A program made the translations under genes and the position numbers. From the NCBI RefSeq assembly GCF_900102545.1, contig NZ_FNBN01000003.1, positions 405,330 to 469,329 of the forward strand: a DNA stretch of 64,000 nt, written 5' to 3'. The DNA comes from Chitinophaga filiformis. GTDB taxonomy: Bacteria > Bacteroidota > Bacteroidia > Chitinophagales > Chitinophagaceae. Under the pieces are notes generated by a model. The model saw nothing but the letters and a program-made list of their open reading frames with translations, made no database searches and had not been told where the DNA came from. Of the stretch, positions 35,441 through 43,517 are shown in pieces (positions within the stretch are counted from its first letter, which is position 1; each line of letters opens with the position of its first letter).

Positions 35441-36229
35441 TCAAAAACGAATGGTCACCTTATTTTTGTTGATTTTGTAATCAAACTTTGCTGTCTGCCG
35501 GATCTCTTCCAATACTTTCGTTAAGGACGCCTGATGGAATTCCCCATTGATCCCTCCGGCGGCTGATGGATCTCCTTCTACATAGATTTCTGTACTGTAC
35601 CATTCCTCCAGTTTACGAACGGCATTCATAAACGGTTCATCGTGGAAAATGAGTTTATCCTGTAACCAGATCGTCATTTCGATTGGTTGATAGGTTTCTT
35701 TTTCCATCAGGTCTATTTCTTTATTAGCCAGTACCATATTGCCGGGGCCAAGCATTTCCGGTTGATCGTCCGTTTTGGAATGATAGGACTTGCTCACCTT
35801 TACTTCGCCACTTAAGACGTAGGCAGTTGCACCCTGTTGTGATTCAAAACACCGCATTTTGAAGCCTGCAGGTTTTGTAACGGTCATGGTCAGGATGTTC
35901 GTTTTTACAGTAAGCGGATAAGCAGTGGAATCGAAGTAAGCTTCTCCGTCCAGTAACAGTATATGGCTTTTAGCGAAATCAGCCGGTACGAGAAGTTTGG
36001 TATTGCTGTTCAGGATAACAGGTGTTCCGTCTGCTAAAGAGATCTTTTTACGTTCTCCCAGTACCCCTTCGTAAGTAGTGTAGGTCTGTCCTTTTTCACG
36101 AATGGAAGACAGGACCTCCTTTGGACTCCGTAGCAGGAATACTGCGAGGAGGGCAATGACACATAGTACAACTATAACAATATAAAGCGATTTGCGACCT
36201 GACCTGGTATTAGCTTGCTTAGTAGGCAC
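35441..36229 (-). CDS. Orphan FecR-like protein without sigma partner
   Basis: 262 residues. A short basic N-terminus (~15 residues) and one membrane helix (LYIVIVVLCVIALLAVFLL) lead into a FecR domain (GERKKISLADGTPVILNSNTKLLVP, LLLDGEAYFDSTAYPLTV, TMTVTKPAGFKMRCFES) and a DUF4974-like C-terminal domain (LIFHDEPFMNAVRKLEEWYSTEIYV, SLTKVLEEIRQTAKFDYKI). The cytoplasmic anti-sigma segment of normal FecR proteins (compare 21399 and 42450, which have ~90 residues there) is missing. No sigma gene is adjacent. It may sense through the periplasm without controlling a sigma factor, or be an evolving remnant. Its stop lies 26 bp from the end of the convergent oxidoreductase gene. Confidence 0.75.
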   Translation of the reverse strand: MPTKQANTRSGRKSLYIVIVVLCVIALLAVFLLRSPKEVLSSIREKGQTYTTYEGVLGERKKISLADGTPVILNSNTKLLVPADFAKSHILLLDGEAYFDSTAYPLTVKTNILTMTVTKPAGFKMRCFESQQGATAYVLSGEVKVSKSYHSKTDDQPEMLGPGNMVLANKEIDLMEKETYQPIEMTIWLQDKLIFHDEPFMNAVRKLEEWYSTEIYVEGDPSAAGGINGEFHQASLTKVLEEIRQTAKFDYKINKNKVTIRF

Positions 36230-36401
36230 TGGGAATGTTTGGTTTTGATGAAGGGATAAAATTAAAGAAAAAAATATAGGACGGAAGTTTTGTTGGGTTT
36301 AAATAAAAAGAAATTCACAGGTGTTCTGTTTAATTAAAGAAGACTTTTGTTTGAGGTTTTCAAAACCACTGTGAACAGGTTGTTGTTGTTGTCAGATCGT
36401 T

Positions 36402-36432
36402 TTTGTGGGAATCTGTCGGCATACTAACTTTG
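36402..36432 (+). promoter_or_regulatory. Bacteroidota-type promoter of the proline dehydrogenase gene
   Basis: TTTG at 36402-36405, exactly 19 nt, then TAACTTTG at 36425-36432, which matches the -33 TTTG / -7 TAnnTTTG consensus. The -7 box ends only 6 nt before the ATG at 36439, so transcription should begin at or next to the start codon. Confidence 0.75.
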
Positions 36433-36438
36433 CGGCCC

Positions 36439-37617
36439 ATGGAAAAGCAGCTATCATTATCATTTGAGAATACCGCCATAGCTTTTGAATCAAAGACGGA
36501 CAAGGCATTAAAAAAGGCTGACTTCCTGTTTAGCAGCATTGGCAAGCCCTGGTTGGTGAAATTAGGGGCTACGGTAACGCCATTGGCGCTGAAACTGGGA
36601 TTGCCTATTAAAGGACTGATCCGTAATACCATTTTCAGCCAGTTTTGTGGAGGAGAAAGTCTGCAGGAAGCAGCAGCCGCAGCCACTGTGTTAGGGAAGT
36701 TTCACGTAGGAGTAGTGCTGGACTATGGGGTGGAAGCCATGGAAGGGGAAGAAAACTATGATCACGCTGTACCTGAATTCATCCGCGCTATCGAATACGC
36801 GGCAGGTAATCACAATATTCCGTTCATTGCTATTAAAGTAACCGGCTTTGCCCGTTTCAGCCTGCTGGAAAAGATCCACAGCGGGGAGACACTGACGCAG
36901 GAGGAAGTGGCAGAATATGGCCGTGTAAGGAACCGTATTCTATCCATTGCCACTGCAGCTGCCCAGCACAAGATAGGATTGCTGATAGATGCAGAAGAGT
37001 CCTGGATCCAGCAGCCGGTAGACGACCTGGCAGATGAGCTGATGGCACAGTTTAATAAAGAACAGGTAATTGTATATAATACGTTCCAGATGTATCGCCA
37101 TGACAGGCTGGCTTTCCTGAAGAAATCCTTCGAAAAGGCACAACAGCAAGGATACCTGCTGGGAGCCAAGCTGGTAAGGGGCGCCTATATGGAGAAAGAG
37201 CGTAAACGGGCAGAAGAGATGGGATATCCTTCTCCGATCCAGCCAAATAAGGAAGCAACTGACAGGGATTATGACGCTGCTGTGAGATTCTGCATGGAAC
37301 GTGTGGATAAACTGGCTGTATTTGTTGGTACACATAATGAACAGAGCAGCATGCTGGCGGCCAGCCTTTTACATCAGCAGGAACTGCCGCATGACCATTC
37401 ACATGTCAGCTTCTCCCAGTTGCTGGGTATGAGCGATAATATCACCTTCAACCTGGCCCATGCCGGTTATCATGTTTCCAAATACCTGCCTTATGGTCCG
37501 GTGAAAGATGTAATGCCGTACCTGCTGCGCAGGGCACAGGAGAATACTTCCATTTCCGGACAAATGGGACGGGAACTGGGATTGATCCGCCGGGAAATGA
37601 AGCGGAGAGGGATATAG
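36439..37617 (+). CDS. Proline dehydrogenase (monofunctional)
   Basis: 392 residues from the ATG at 36439; an in-frame TTG at 36403 lies inside the promoter and is rejected. The enzyme oxidises L-proline to pyrroline-5-carboxylate with FAD, passing electrons to the quinone pool. The PRODH barrel is intact: FAIKVTGFARFSLL-type segment (IAIKVTGFARFSLLEKI), IGLLIDAEESWIQQPVDDL, VYNTFQMYRHDRLAFL, YLLGAKLVRGAYMEKERKRAEEMGYPSP, VFVGTHNEQSS and YLLRRAQENTSISGQMGRELGLI, which carries the Arg pair that binds the substrate carboxylate. This is the separate (non-PutA-fusion) form usual in Bacteroidota. It is monocistronic between its own promoter and a strong terminator. Confidence 0.93.
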   Translation: MEKQLSLSFENTAIAFESKTDKALKKADFLFSSIGKPWLVKLGATVTPLALKLGLPIKGLIRNTIFSQFCGGESLQEAAAAATVLGKFHVGVVLDYGVEAMEGEENYDHAVPEFIRAIEYAAGNHNIPFIAIKVTGFARFSLLEKIHSGETLTQEEVAEYGRVRNRILSIATAAAQHKIGLLIDAEESWIQQPVDDLADELMAQFNKEQVIVYNTFQMYRHDRLAFLKKSFEKAQQQGYLLGAKLVRGAYMEKERKRAEEMGYPSPIQPNKEATDRDYDAAVRFCMERVDKLAVFVGTHNEQSSMLAASLLHQQELPHDHSHVSFSQLLGMSDNITFNLAHAGYHVSKYLPYGPVKDVMPYLLRRAQENTSISGQMGRELGLIRREMKRRGI

Positions 37618-37653
37618 GGATTATCCTAACACAAGTCATTCGTAGATATACAC

Positions 37654-37696
37654 TGCGTTTCATAACAGTCAGACTACTGTTGTGAAACGCATTTTT
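37654..37696 (+). terminator. Rho-independent terminator of the proline dehydrogenase gene
   Basis: 9-bp stem TGCGTTTCA/TGAAACGCA extended inward by TAACAGT/ACTGTTG, then TTTTT. Confidence 0.88.
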
Positions 37697-37735
37697 GTGT
37701 TGAGGCTTATTGACATCCGGTGAATAATTCATTCG

Positions 37736-37764
37736 GTTGAAGTAAGGACAAATTCGTTACTTTG
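37736..37764 (+). promoter_or_regulatory. Probable promoter of thyA-folA
   Basis: A GTTG at 37736-37739 and TTACTTTG at 37757-37764 approximate the TTTG/TAnnTTTG consensus with a 17-nt spacer, one mismatch in each box. The -7 box ends 5 nt before the thyA ATG, as for the proline dehydrogenase gene. Confidence 0.5.
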
Positions 37765-37769
37765 CTCCC

Positions 37770-38564
37770 ATGGAACAATACCTTCAATTACTCCAACATA
37801 TTATAGATCAGGGAGCTGTGAAAACCGACCGGACTGGTACCGGTACCACAAGCTGCTTTGGTGCACAGTTAAGATTTGATCTGCAGAAAGGATTTCCGCT
37901 GGTTACTACAAAAAAACTGCACCTGAAATCCATTATTTATGAGCTGTTATGGTTTCTGAACGGGGATACTAATATTAAGTACCTGAAAGACCATGGAGTA
38001 AGCATCTGGGACGAGTGGGCGGACGAAAATGGAGACCTGGGCCCTGTTTACGGCAAACAATGGCGTAGCTGGGAAACAAAGGACGGCCGTGTCATTGACC
38101 AGATCAGCGAAGCAGTAAAGACCATTAAGAACAATCCGGACTCCCGCAGGATCATTGTAAATGCCTGGAATGTGGGTGACCTGCCTGATATGGCATTAAG
38201 TCCCTGCCATTGCCTGTTCCAGTTCTATGTGGCCAATGGCCGACTGAGCTGCCAGCTTTACCAGCGCAGCGCAGATGTATTCCTGGGAGTACCTTTTAAC
38301 ATTGCCTCATATGCTATCCTCACCATGATGATGGCGCAGGTATGCGACCTGGAGCCGGGAGAGTTTATCCATACATTCGGCGACGTACACCTTTACAGCA
38401 ATCATATGGAACAGGCTAAGCTGCAGCTGAGCCGTCAGCCGTTTGAACTGCCTACCTTGAAGATCAATCCGGCAGTGAAAGATATTTTCGGCTTCAAATT
38501 TGAAGATTTTGAGCTGTTGAATTATCAGCATCACCCGCATATCAAAGCGCCGGTAGCTGTATAA
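37770..38564 (+). CDS. thyA: Thymidylate synthase
   Basis: 264 residues, the standard ThyA length. It makes dTMP from dUMP using methylene-tetrahydrofolate as methyl donor and reductant, producing dihydrofolate. Conserved parts: [19 protein letters not shown] at the phosphate-binding loop, [35 protein letters not shown] with the nucleophile Cys146, [20 protein letters not shown], and [12 protein letters not shown]. It is followed after 37 nt by folA, which regenerates tetrahydrofolate from the product, the common thyA-folA operon. Confidence 0.97.
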   Translation: MEQYLQLLQHIIDQGAVKTDRTGTGTTSCFGAQLRFDLQKGFPLVTTKKLHLKSIIYELLWFLNGDTNIKYLKDHGVSIWDEWADENGDLGPVYGKQWRSWETKDGRVIDQISEAVKTIKNNPDSRRIIVNAWNVGDLPDMALSPCHCLFQFYVANGRLSCQLYQRSADVFLGVPFNIASYAILTMMMAQVCDLEPGEFIHTFGDVHLYSNHMEQAKLQLSRQPFELPTLKINPAVKDIFGFKFEDFELLNYQHHPHIKAPVAV

Positions 38565-38601
38565 AGGATGGTACTTATTCTGAATCTTAAATGTTTACTA
38601 C

Positions 38602-39096
38602 TTGACACTTTCTATAATAGTTGCGGCTTCCGAAAACAATGTAATCGGCATCAATAATCATCTACCCTGGCATTTACCGGTTGATATGAAGTATTTTAAG
38701 GACACGACGATGGGTAAGCCTATTGTAATGGGGCGTAAATCTTTCGAGGAGTTGGGACGCGTGCTGCCGGGAAGACCTAACATCATGATCACCCGCCAGC
38801 AGGGTTATACTGCTGAAGGCCTGTACGTGGTACCTTCCCTGGAAGCAGGTATTGAAAAAGCGAAGACATTCGGAACAGAGGAAATCTTCATTACCGGCGG
38901 AGGTGAGATCTTTAAAATGGCGCTTCCCATTATAGACAGGTTGTATCTTACACGTGTGCACGCAGAAGTTACCGGCGATACTTATTTCCCCGAGTTTGAT
39001 CCGAGAGGATGGAAGCTGGTGAAAAATGAGCGTCATGAAAAAGATGAAAAGCATGCGTATGCGTTGACCTTCCAGGTCTGGGAAAGAGAGAAATAA
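38602..39096 (+). CDS. folA: Dihydrofolate reductase
   Basis: 164 residues. It reduces dihydrofolate to tetrahydrofolate with NADPH. Typical motifs are SIIVAASENNVIGINNHLPWHLPVDMKYFK (substrate pocket with the catalytic acidic residue replaced by Asp in PVDMKYFK), PIVMGRKSFEELGRVLPGRPNIMITR (NADPH site) and EEIFITGGGEIFKMALPIIDRLYLTRV. The only start consistent with the conserved N-terminus is TTG at 38602, since a stop lies 21 nt upstream and no in-frame ATG or GTG intervenes. Rare start use may lower its expression relative to thyA. Confidence 0.95.
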   Translation: MTLSIIVAASENNVIGINNHLPWHLPVDMKYFKDTTMGKPIVMGRKSFEELGRVLPGRPNIMITRQQGYTAEGLYVVPSLEAGIEKAKTFGTEEIFITGGGEIFKMALPIIDRLYLTRVHAEVTGDTYFPEFDPRGWKLVKNERHEKDEKHAYALTFQVWEREK

Positions 39097-39126
39097 AACA
39101 CCTCCAAATAGGAGATTGTAATAAAG

Positions 39127-39164
39127 AAAAAGGGGCTGACTGTCTGACAGTCGGCCCCTTTTTT
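39127..39164. terminator. Strong terminator after folA
   Basis: 10-bp stem AAAAAGGGGC/GCCCCTTTTT, one T-G pair, then GACTGT/ACAGTC with a 3-nt loop; runs of A and T on both sides make it work in both directions between folA and dnaG. Confidence 0.9.
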
Positions 39165-39207
39165 ATACATAACCGTGAATGCGTTTTTTGTCTGAAATTT
39201 TGATAGT

Positions 39208-39243
39208 GCTTCTTCGACGCTAAAAGGTCGCTTCTTCGACGCT
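39208..39243. repeat. Short direct repeat, two 14-nt copies
   Basis: GCTTCTTCGACGCT occurs at 39208-39221 and again at 39230-39243, a 22-nt period, with a third partial match (CTTGTTCGAC) right after. It lies between the convergent ends of folA and dnaG, so it is unlikely to be an operator. Confidence 0.6.
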
Positions 39244-39386
39244 TGTTCGACCGATATAGGAACAAGGATTGTTATCGTATCCCGGATACGCCGGAAATCC
39301 TACCTAAGTTACTGATTTTTAATTGTATATTCTCATTTGGCAAGAAATAAAATGTCCGGATCCACCAGGTGTCATTTTGGCGCAAA

Positions 39387-41366
39387 TTATTTGAATACAA
39401 CCGTTCCGAGCCCCTTTGTCAACTCGGATTCCAGTTGTTTCAGGTGAATATTCATCTGCATACACTTGATCTGCTCATCCATTTCGGTAGACCGTTCTAA
39501 TTCCTGTTGATTTTCAATGATCATTTTACGGATCTTCCTCAGAATGAGATAGTTGGTCGTAGAGATCGTATCCTTCAGATAGGCATTGTCGCCATAAACT
39601 GTATCTATCTCGAATTTGTCCTTCCAGGCAGTACTCAGTTCAGCTTCTTTATCTTCCATAATAGCCACCACCATACTCGCAACATCCTGGTCACTATGAT
39701 AAAGGAACCATTTTTTATCGGGCAGGCTATCCTGGTCGTACATGTCTTTGTATTCCCTTAAGATCCTTTTTACCAGTTCATTGTCTGCCAGCGATTCAAA
39801 ATCGTAAGGGAGATGGAAGATGTAGTCGGCCACAGAGCTTTTATCTTCCTCACTGAAAGGTTTGTCGCCGAAACGCAGCAGTATCTTTATCAGTTCCCTC
39901 TCCTGTTTCTCATCCGGATTGAAGAAGTTAACAGCCGGCTCTCCACCATTCTCCATGGCCTCCATGGCGGCAATAGCTTCCGGAGAGAGGTCATCGTCCA
40001 TAGGTGGAGCGGCAGCGGCATTATCCCTGGCCTGCTGGTTCTCTTTTTTCTGAAAACGCTCACGGATGAACTTATTCACCAGGTTAATTAATCCCTGCTC
40101 ATCGATTTTCAGTACCTGGCTGCACTGGCGGATATAGTCCTGCTGACGGGTAAAATCTTCCGTTTTGTCGATCTTGGAGATAGTCTCCGCAATCTCATTT
40201 ACGAGCTGTGATTTACGGTTGCTGTCATTACCTGCATCCTGCATGGAGATCTGCAGTTTGAACAGCACGAAATCCTGTTTATTACTGGCAATAAACTCAC
40301 GGAAGGCATCTGCTCCTATCTTCTGTACATAGCTATCGGGGTCTTCCTTATCGGGAATTAAAACCAGCTTTACGTTCAAACCTTCCTCGATTGCCATATC
40401 AAGCCCTCTCAGGGCGGCCTTGATACCGGCATTATCCCCGTCGAAGAGGATGGTCAGGTTGTTCGTATATTTTTTGATCAGCCGGAGCTGGTGTTGCGTC
40501 AGGGAAGTACCACTGGATGCCACCACATTCTCAATGCCCGCCTGGTGGAGGGAGATCACATCTGTATATCCTTCTACCAGCAGACATTCGTTCAGTTTGT
40601 CAATGGCGTGCCGGGCGAAGTAGGTACCATACAGTACTCTGTTCTTTACATAGATCTCGTTTTCCGGTGAGTTGATGTATTTGGGGGCGCGGTCGTTCTT
40701 GACAAGAATACGCGCACCAAATCCCAGTACCTTACCACTCTGGTTATGGATAGGAAAGATCACACGGCCACGGTAGTTGTCTCCCGGCTGCTCATTCCTG
40801 ACGGTGACCAGTCCCGTCTTTTGGAGGTATTCCAGGTTATAACCTTTGCCCAGGGCTGCTTTAGTAAAGGCATCCCAGGTATTCAGGCTGTAGCCCAGCT
40901 GGAATTTACGGATGGTCTCCTGGGTAAAACCACGCTCTTCGAAGTAGCTGAGACCTACGTTCTGACCTTCTTCGGTATTAAAAAGGGTATTGGAAAAGTA
41001 TTCACGGGCGAAGCTATTGATGATGTAGAGGCTGTCTGCCATCATCTGCTGCTGTCTGGCTTCAGGACTTACCTCTGTTTCCTCAATAGGTACATCATAT
41101 TTCTGTGCCAGCCAGCGTAAAGCTTCCACATAGGAATACTTTTCATGTTCCATCAGGAACTTGATGGCATTACCGCTCTGGCCGCAACCGAAACATTTGA
41201 AGATTTCCTTGCTCGGGGTAACAGTGAAGGAGGGCGATTTCTCGTTATGGAACGGACACAGCCCTAAGTAGTTGGCACCCCGCTTTTTAAGTTTCACGAA
41301 ATTGCCCACTATCTCCACAATGTCAATCCGGCTGAGTATCTGTTGTATGGTATTCTGTGAAATCAA
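39387..41366 (-). CDS. dnaG: DNA primase
   Basis: 659 residues. It makes RNA primers at the replication fork. The zinc-binding domain is intact (Cys37-x2-His40 in LCPFHNEKSPSF and Cys58-x2-Cys61 in KCFGCGQSGN). The RNA polymerase core has the basic YRGRVIFPIHNQSGKVLGFGAR segment, the TOPRIM Glu in LLVEGYTDVISLHQAG, and TILFDGDNAGIKAALRG. The C-terminal ~200 residues should bind the DnaB helicase. On the - strand, TAAGTTTG (complement of 41386-41393) matches a -7 box about 20 nt before the start, though I found no -33 partner. Monocistronic here. Confidence 0.97.
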   Translation of the reverse strand: MISQNTIQQILSRIDIVEIVGNFVKLKKRGANYLGLCPFHNEKSPSFTVTPSKEIFKCFGCGQSGNAIKFLMEHEKYSYVEALRWLAQKYDVPIEETEVSPEARQQQMMADSLYIINSFAREYFSNTLFNTEEGQNVGLSYFEERGFTQETIRKFQLGYSLNTWDAFTKAALGKGYNLEYLQKTGLVTVRNEQPGDNYRGRVIFPIHNQSGKVLGFGARILVKNDRAPKYINSPENEIYVKNRVLYGTYFARHAIDKLNECLLVEGYTDVISLHQAGIENVVASSGTSLTQHQLRLIKKYTNNLTILFDGDNAGIKAALRGLDMAIEEGLNVKLVLIPDKEDPDSYVQKIGADAFREFIASNKQDFVLFKLQISMQDAGNDSNRKSQLVNEIAETISKIDKTEDFTRQQDYIRQCSQVLKIDEQGLINLVNKFIRERFQKKENQQARDNAAAAPPMDDDLSPEAIAAMEAMENGGEPAVNFFNPDEKQERELIKILLRFGDKPFSEEDKSSVADYIFHLPYDFESLADNELVKRILREYKDMYDQDSLPDKKWFLYHSDQDVASMVVAIMEDKEAELSTAWKDKFEIDTVYGDNAYLKDTISTTNYLILRKIRKMIIENQQELERSTEMDEQIKCMQMNIHLKQLESELTKGLGTVVFK

Positions 41367-41759
41367 TGGCGCTTAATTCAGACTGCAAACTTAAATAAAT
41401 TTCAGCGCTTGACCGGGCTGCCATCATACATTGTTGCCCGAACCCCATCTGCAGGGCTGATACACTACTGAAAAAAATAGTATTGCAGGGACTGAGCTTT
41501 CAGCGTTGCCCGCGGAGTTGCCACCGGATCGTTATTACCAATAACAATACACGTAAAGTACCGTTGATGCTGCAATAGACAGTGCTGCCTGATAGTATTA
41601 TCGGAAGGATCTTTTTCATTCAGGATAGATGATGTTAAAAAAACATCTCCCTTGGATAATTTACCATTTATTTAAAATAGTATCATGATCTAATTTTAGA
41701 CAACACGTTTTAAAAAAACTAAAACAGCACTTACAAAGAGGGGGATCTGAACAGTGTCC
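41367..41759. other. 393-bp gap between divergent dnaG and sigma-factor gene
   Basis: No gene or RNA recognised. It must hold both promoters. The 120 bp before the sigma gene is AT-rich with runs of A and T. I see no clear TTTG/TAnnTTTG pair on the + strand. Confidence 0.5.
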
Positions 41760-42350
41760 ATGCATATTGTTAATAATGATCAACAGCTGGCTGCACGCCT
41801 ACGCGACGGTGACCACAACGCTTTTAAAGAATTATATGCTGCCTATCATCAGCTATTATATAGCACAGCGTGTAAATATCTGAAAAGCACCACTGCTGCG
41901 GAGGATGCTGTACACGAAGTATTCGTGAAGGTATGGCTGCACCGTGAAGAGCTGGACCCTTCCCAGGGGGTACGCAATTTCCTCTTTAAATGCCTCAAGT
42001 TCCACGTACTGAACCTTATACGCGACCATAAACGCAGTTTGTCCAAGCAATACGAACTGGTATATAATGCCAGCAGTGAACACCGCGACGCCGAATCTAC
42101 CGTTATCTTTAATGACTATCGCAAAGTAGTGGACCACGCCATTAACAACCTCTCTGCCCAGAAGAAAAAGATCTTCCGCCTACGCTCCTACGAAGGACTC
42201 AGTAACGAGGAGGTAGCCCGGCAACTGGGATTGTCCATTAATACTGTCAAGTTTCAGTATGCACAGGCAAGCAAGGCCTTGAAACATGCATTAAAGATCA
42301 TGATGAGTGCATTGCTTGGCCTGGCCTTCATCATTGTTATCTTTTCCTGA
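41760..42350 (+). CDS. ECF sigma factor (second SusCD unit)
   Basis: 196 residues from ATG 41760; a GTG two codons upstream is an alternative. Region 2 is HNAFKELYAAYHQLLYSTACKYLKSTTAAEDAVHEVFVKVWLHRE and region 4 is LSAQKKKIFRLRSYEGLSNEEVARQLGLSINTVKFQYAQASKALK, both complete. A hydrophobic C-terminal tail (MMSALLGLAFIIVIF) could touch the membrane, which is common among Bacteroidota sigma factors of this type. It is followed by FecR, SusC and SusD genes in the usual order and should be controlled by that FecR protein. Confidence 0.93.
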   Translation: MHIVNNDQQLAARLRDGDHNAFKELYAAYHQLLYSTACKYLKSTTAAEDAVHEVFVKVWLHREELDPSQGVRNFLFKCLKFHVLNLIRDHKRSLSKQYELVYNASSEHRDAESTVIFNDYRKVVDHAINNLSAQKKKIFRLRSYEGLSNEEVARQLGLSINTVKFQYAQASKALKHALKIMMSALLGLAFIIVIFS

Positions 42351-42449
42351 AATTTTTTTTCAACGCATATAATACTTTTGATTTTCTCCGGTGTAGTATT
42401 ATATAGAGCGTAACTTTTCATTTGTCATATTTTCATCGTAATCCACATT

Positions 42450-43430
42450 ATGGAGCAATTCGACCAAAGTCTGCTGCATAAATTTCAGCTTAACCAATGC
42501 ACCCCTGAGGAGTATGAAAGGGTACTGGAATGGTTTACCACTCCTGCGGGAAGGGAATACCTGGATACTGTTATGACGCAGGATCTTGATACGGCAAAGC
42601 CGGATATCATGATGTCCTCATTACAGTCGGAGGAGCTTTACCAGCGTATCTTGGATACTACCGGTCAGGAACAATCACATCATCGCAGGCCAGGTTGGTT
42701 TACAGGTCTCAAAGTGGCTGCTATACTATCTGGTACTTTAATGCTTGCTTACGGTGGATGGAGAGTTTATAATCATCATCGCAACACCATTATTCAGACA
42801 GCTTATGGGGAAGTACGCACTGTAGTCCTGCCGGATCAGTCGGAAGTTACCCTGAATGGTAACAGTACCCTGCGTTATGTCAACAACTGGGAGGGTTCCG
42901 GAGATCGGGAGGTATGGATTGAAGGAGAGGCATTCTTCTCTGTAAAACCATCAGCCGTACCCCGTTCATTCCAGGTACATACTGCCAGTAAAATGAATGT
43001 GGAAGTACTGGGTACCACTTTTAACCTGGTGGACCGTCACGGACGTATGCAGGTAGTACTGAATAGCGGAAAGGTGCGTCTGCACAGCAGCCGGACGCCG
43101 GAAGAAACAATCATCATGCAACCGGGAGATCTGGTGGAATACAAAGAACAGGTACGTACAAAGGTGAAGAACCATATCAATACACAGCGTTATTCTTCCT
43201 GGAAAAGAAACAGTCTGCAATTCGAAAATGCCAGCTTTGCTGAATTGGCGCAGCTGTTGGAAGATACTTATGGCGTATCTGTAGAGATAAGGGACACTTC
43301 ATTATTACATCAGGAATTTACGGGTACAGTGCCCAGTCAGCAAATGGACATGCTGCTGGACGGACTTTCACAGCTTTTTCACCTGAAAGTTAGCCACGTC
43401 AACAATACCGTTATTATTGAGAAAGACTAA
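42450..43430 (+). CDS. FecR-family anti-sigma factor (second SusCD unit)
   Basis: 326 residues. Cytoplasmic part ~1-85 (LLHKFQLNQCTPEEYERVLEWF), membrane helix ~88-105 (GLKVAAILSGTLMLAYGGW), FecR domain (GEVRTVVLPDQSEVTLNGNSTLRY, REVWIEGEAFFSV, MNVEVLGTTFNLVDRHG) and C-terminal DUF4974-type domain (SLQFENASFAELAQLLEDTYGVSVEI). All parts of a working trans-envelope relay are present, in contrast with the orphan FecR-like protein at 35441. It should pair with the sigma factor 99 nt upstream and the STN-bearing SusC 87 nt downstream. Confidence 0.92.
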   Translation: MEQFDQSLLHKFQLNQCTPEEYERVLEWFTTPAGREYLDTVMTQDLDTAKPDIMMSSLQSEELYQRILDTTGQEQSHHRRPGWFTGLKVAAILSGTLMLAYGGWRVYNHHRNTIIQTAYGEVRTVVLPDQSEVTLNGNSTLRYVNNWEGSGDREVWIEGEAFFSVKPSAVPRSFQVHTASKMNVEVLGTTFNLVDRHGRMQVVLNSGKVRLHSSRTPEETIIMQPGDLVEYKEQVRTKVKNHINTQRYSSWKRNSLQFENASFAELAQLLEDTYGVSVEIRDTSLLHQEFTGTVPSQQMDMLLDGLSQLFHLKVSHVNNTVIIEKD

Positions 43431-43517
43431 TTAGAAAAACAATGCAGTACATACTGCAGACCGGTGTACAACGGAATGCAGGGACCGCAGCAGAGGTAAT
43501 CACTCAAATTTAAATGT

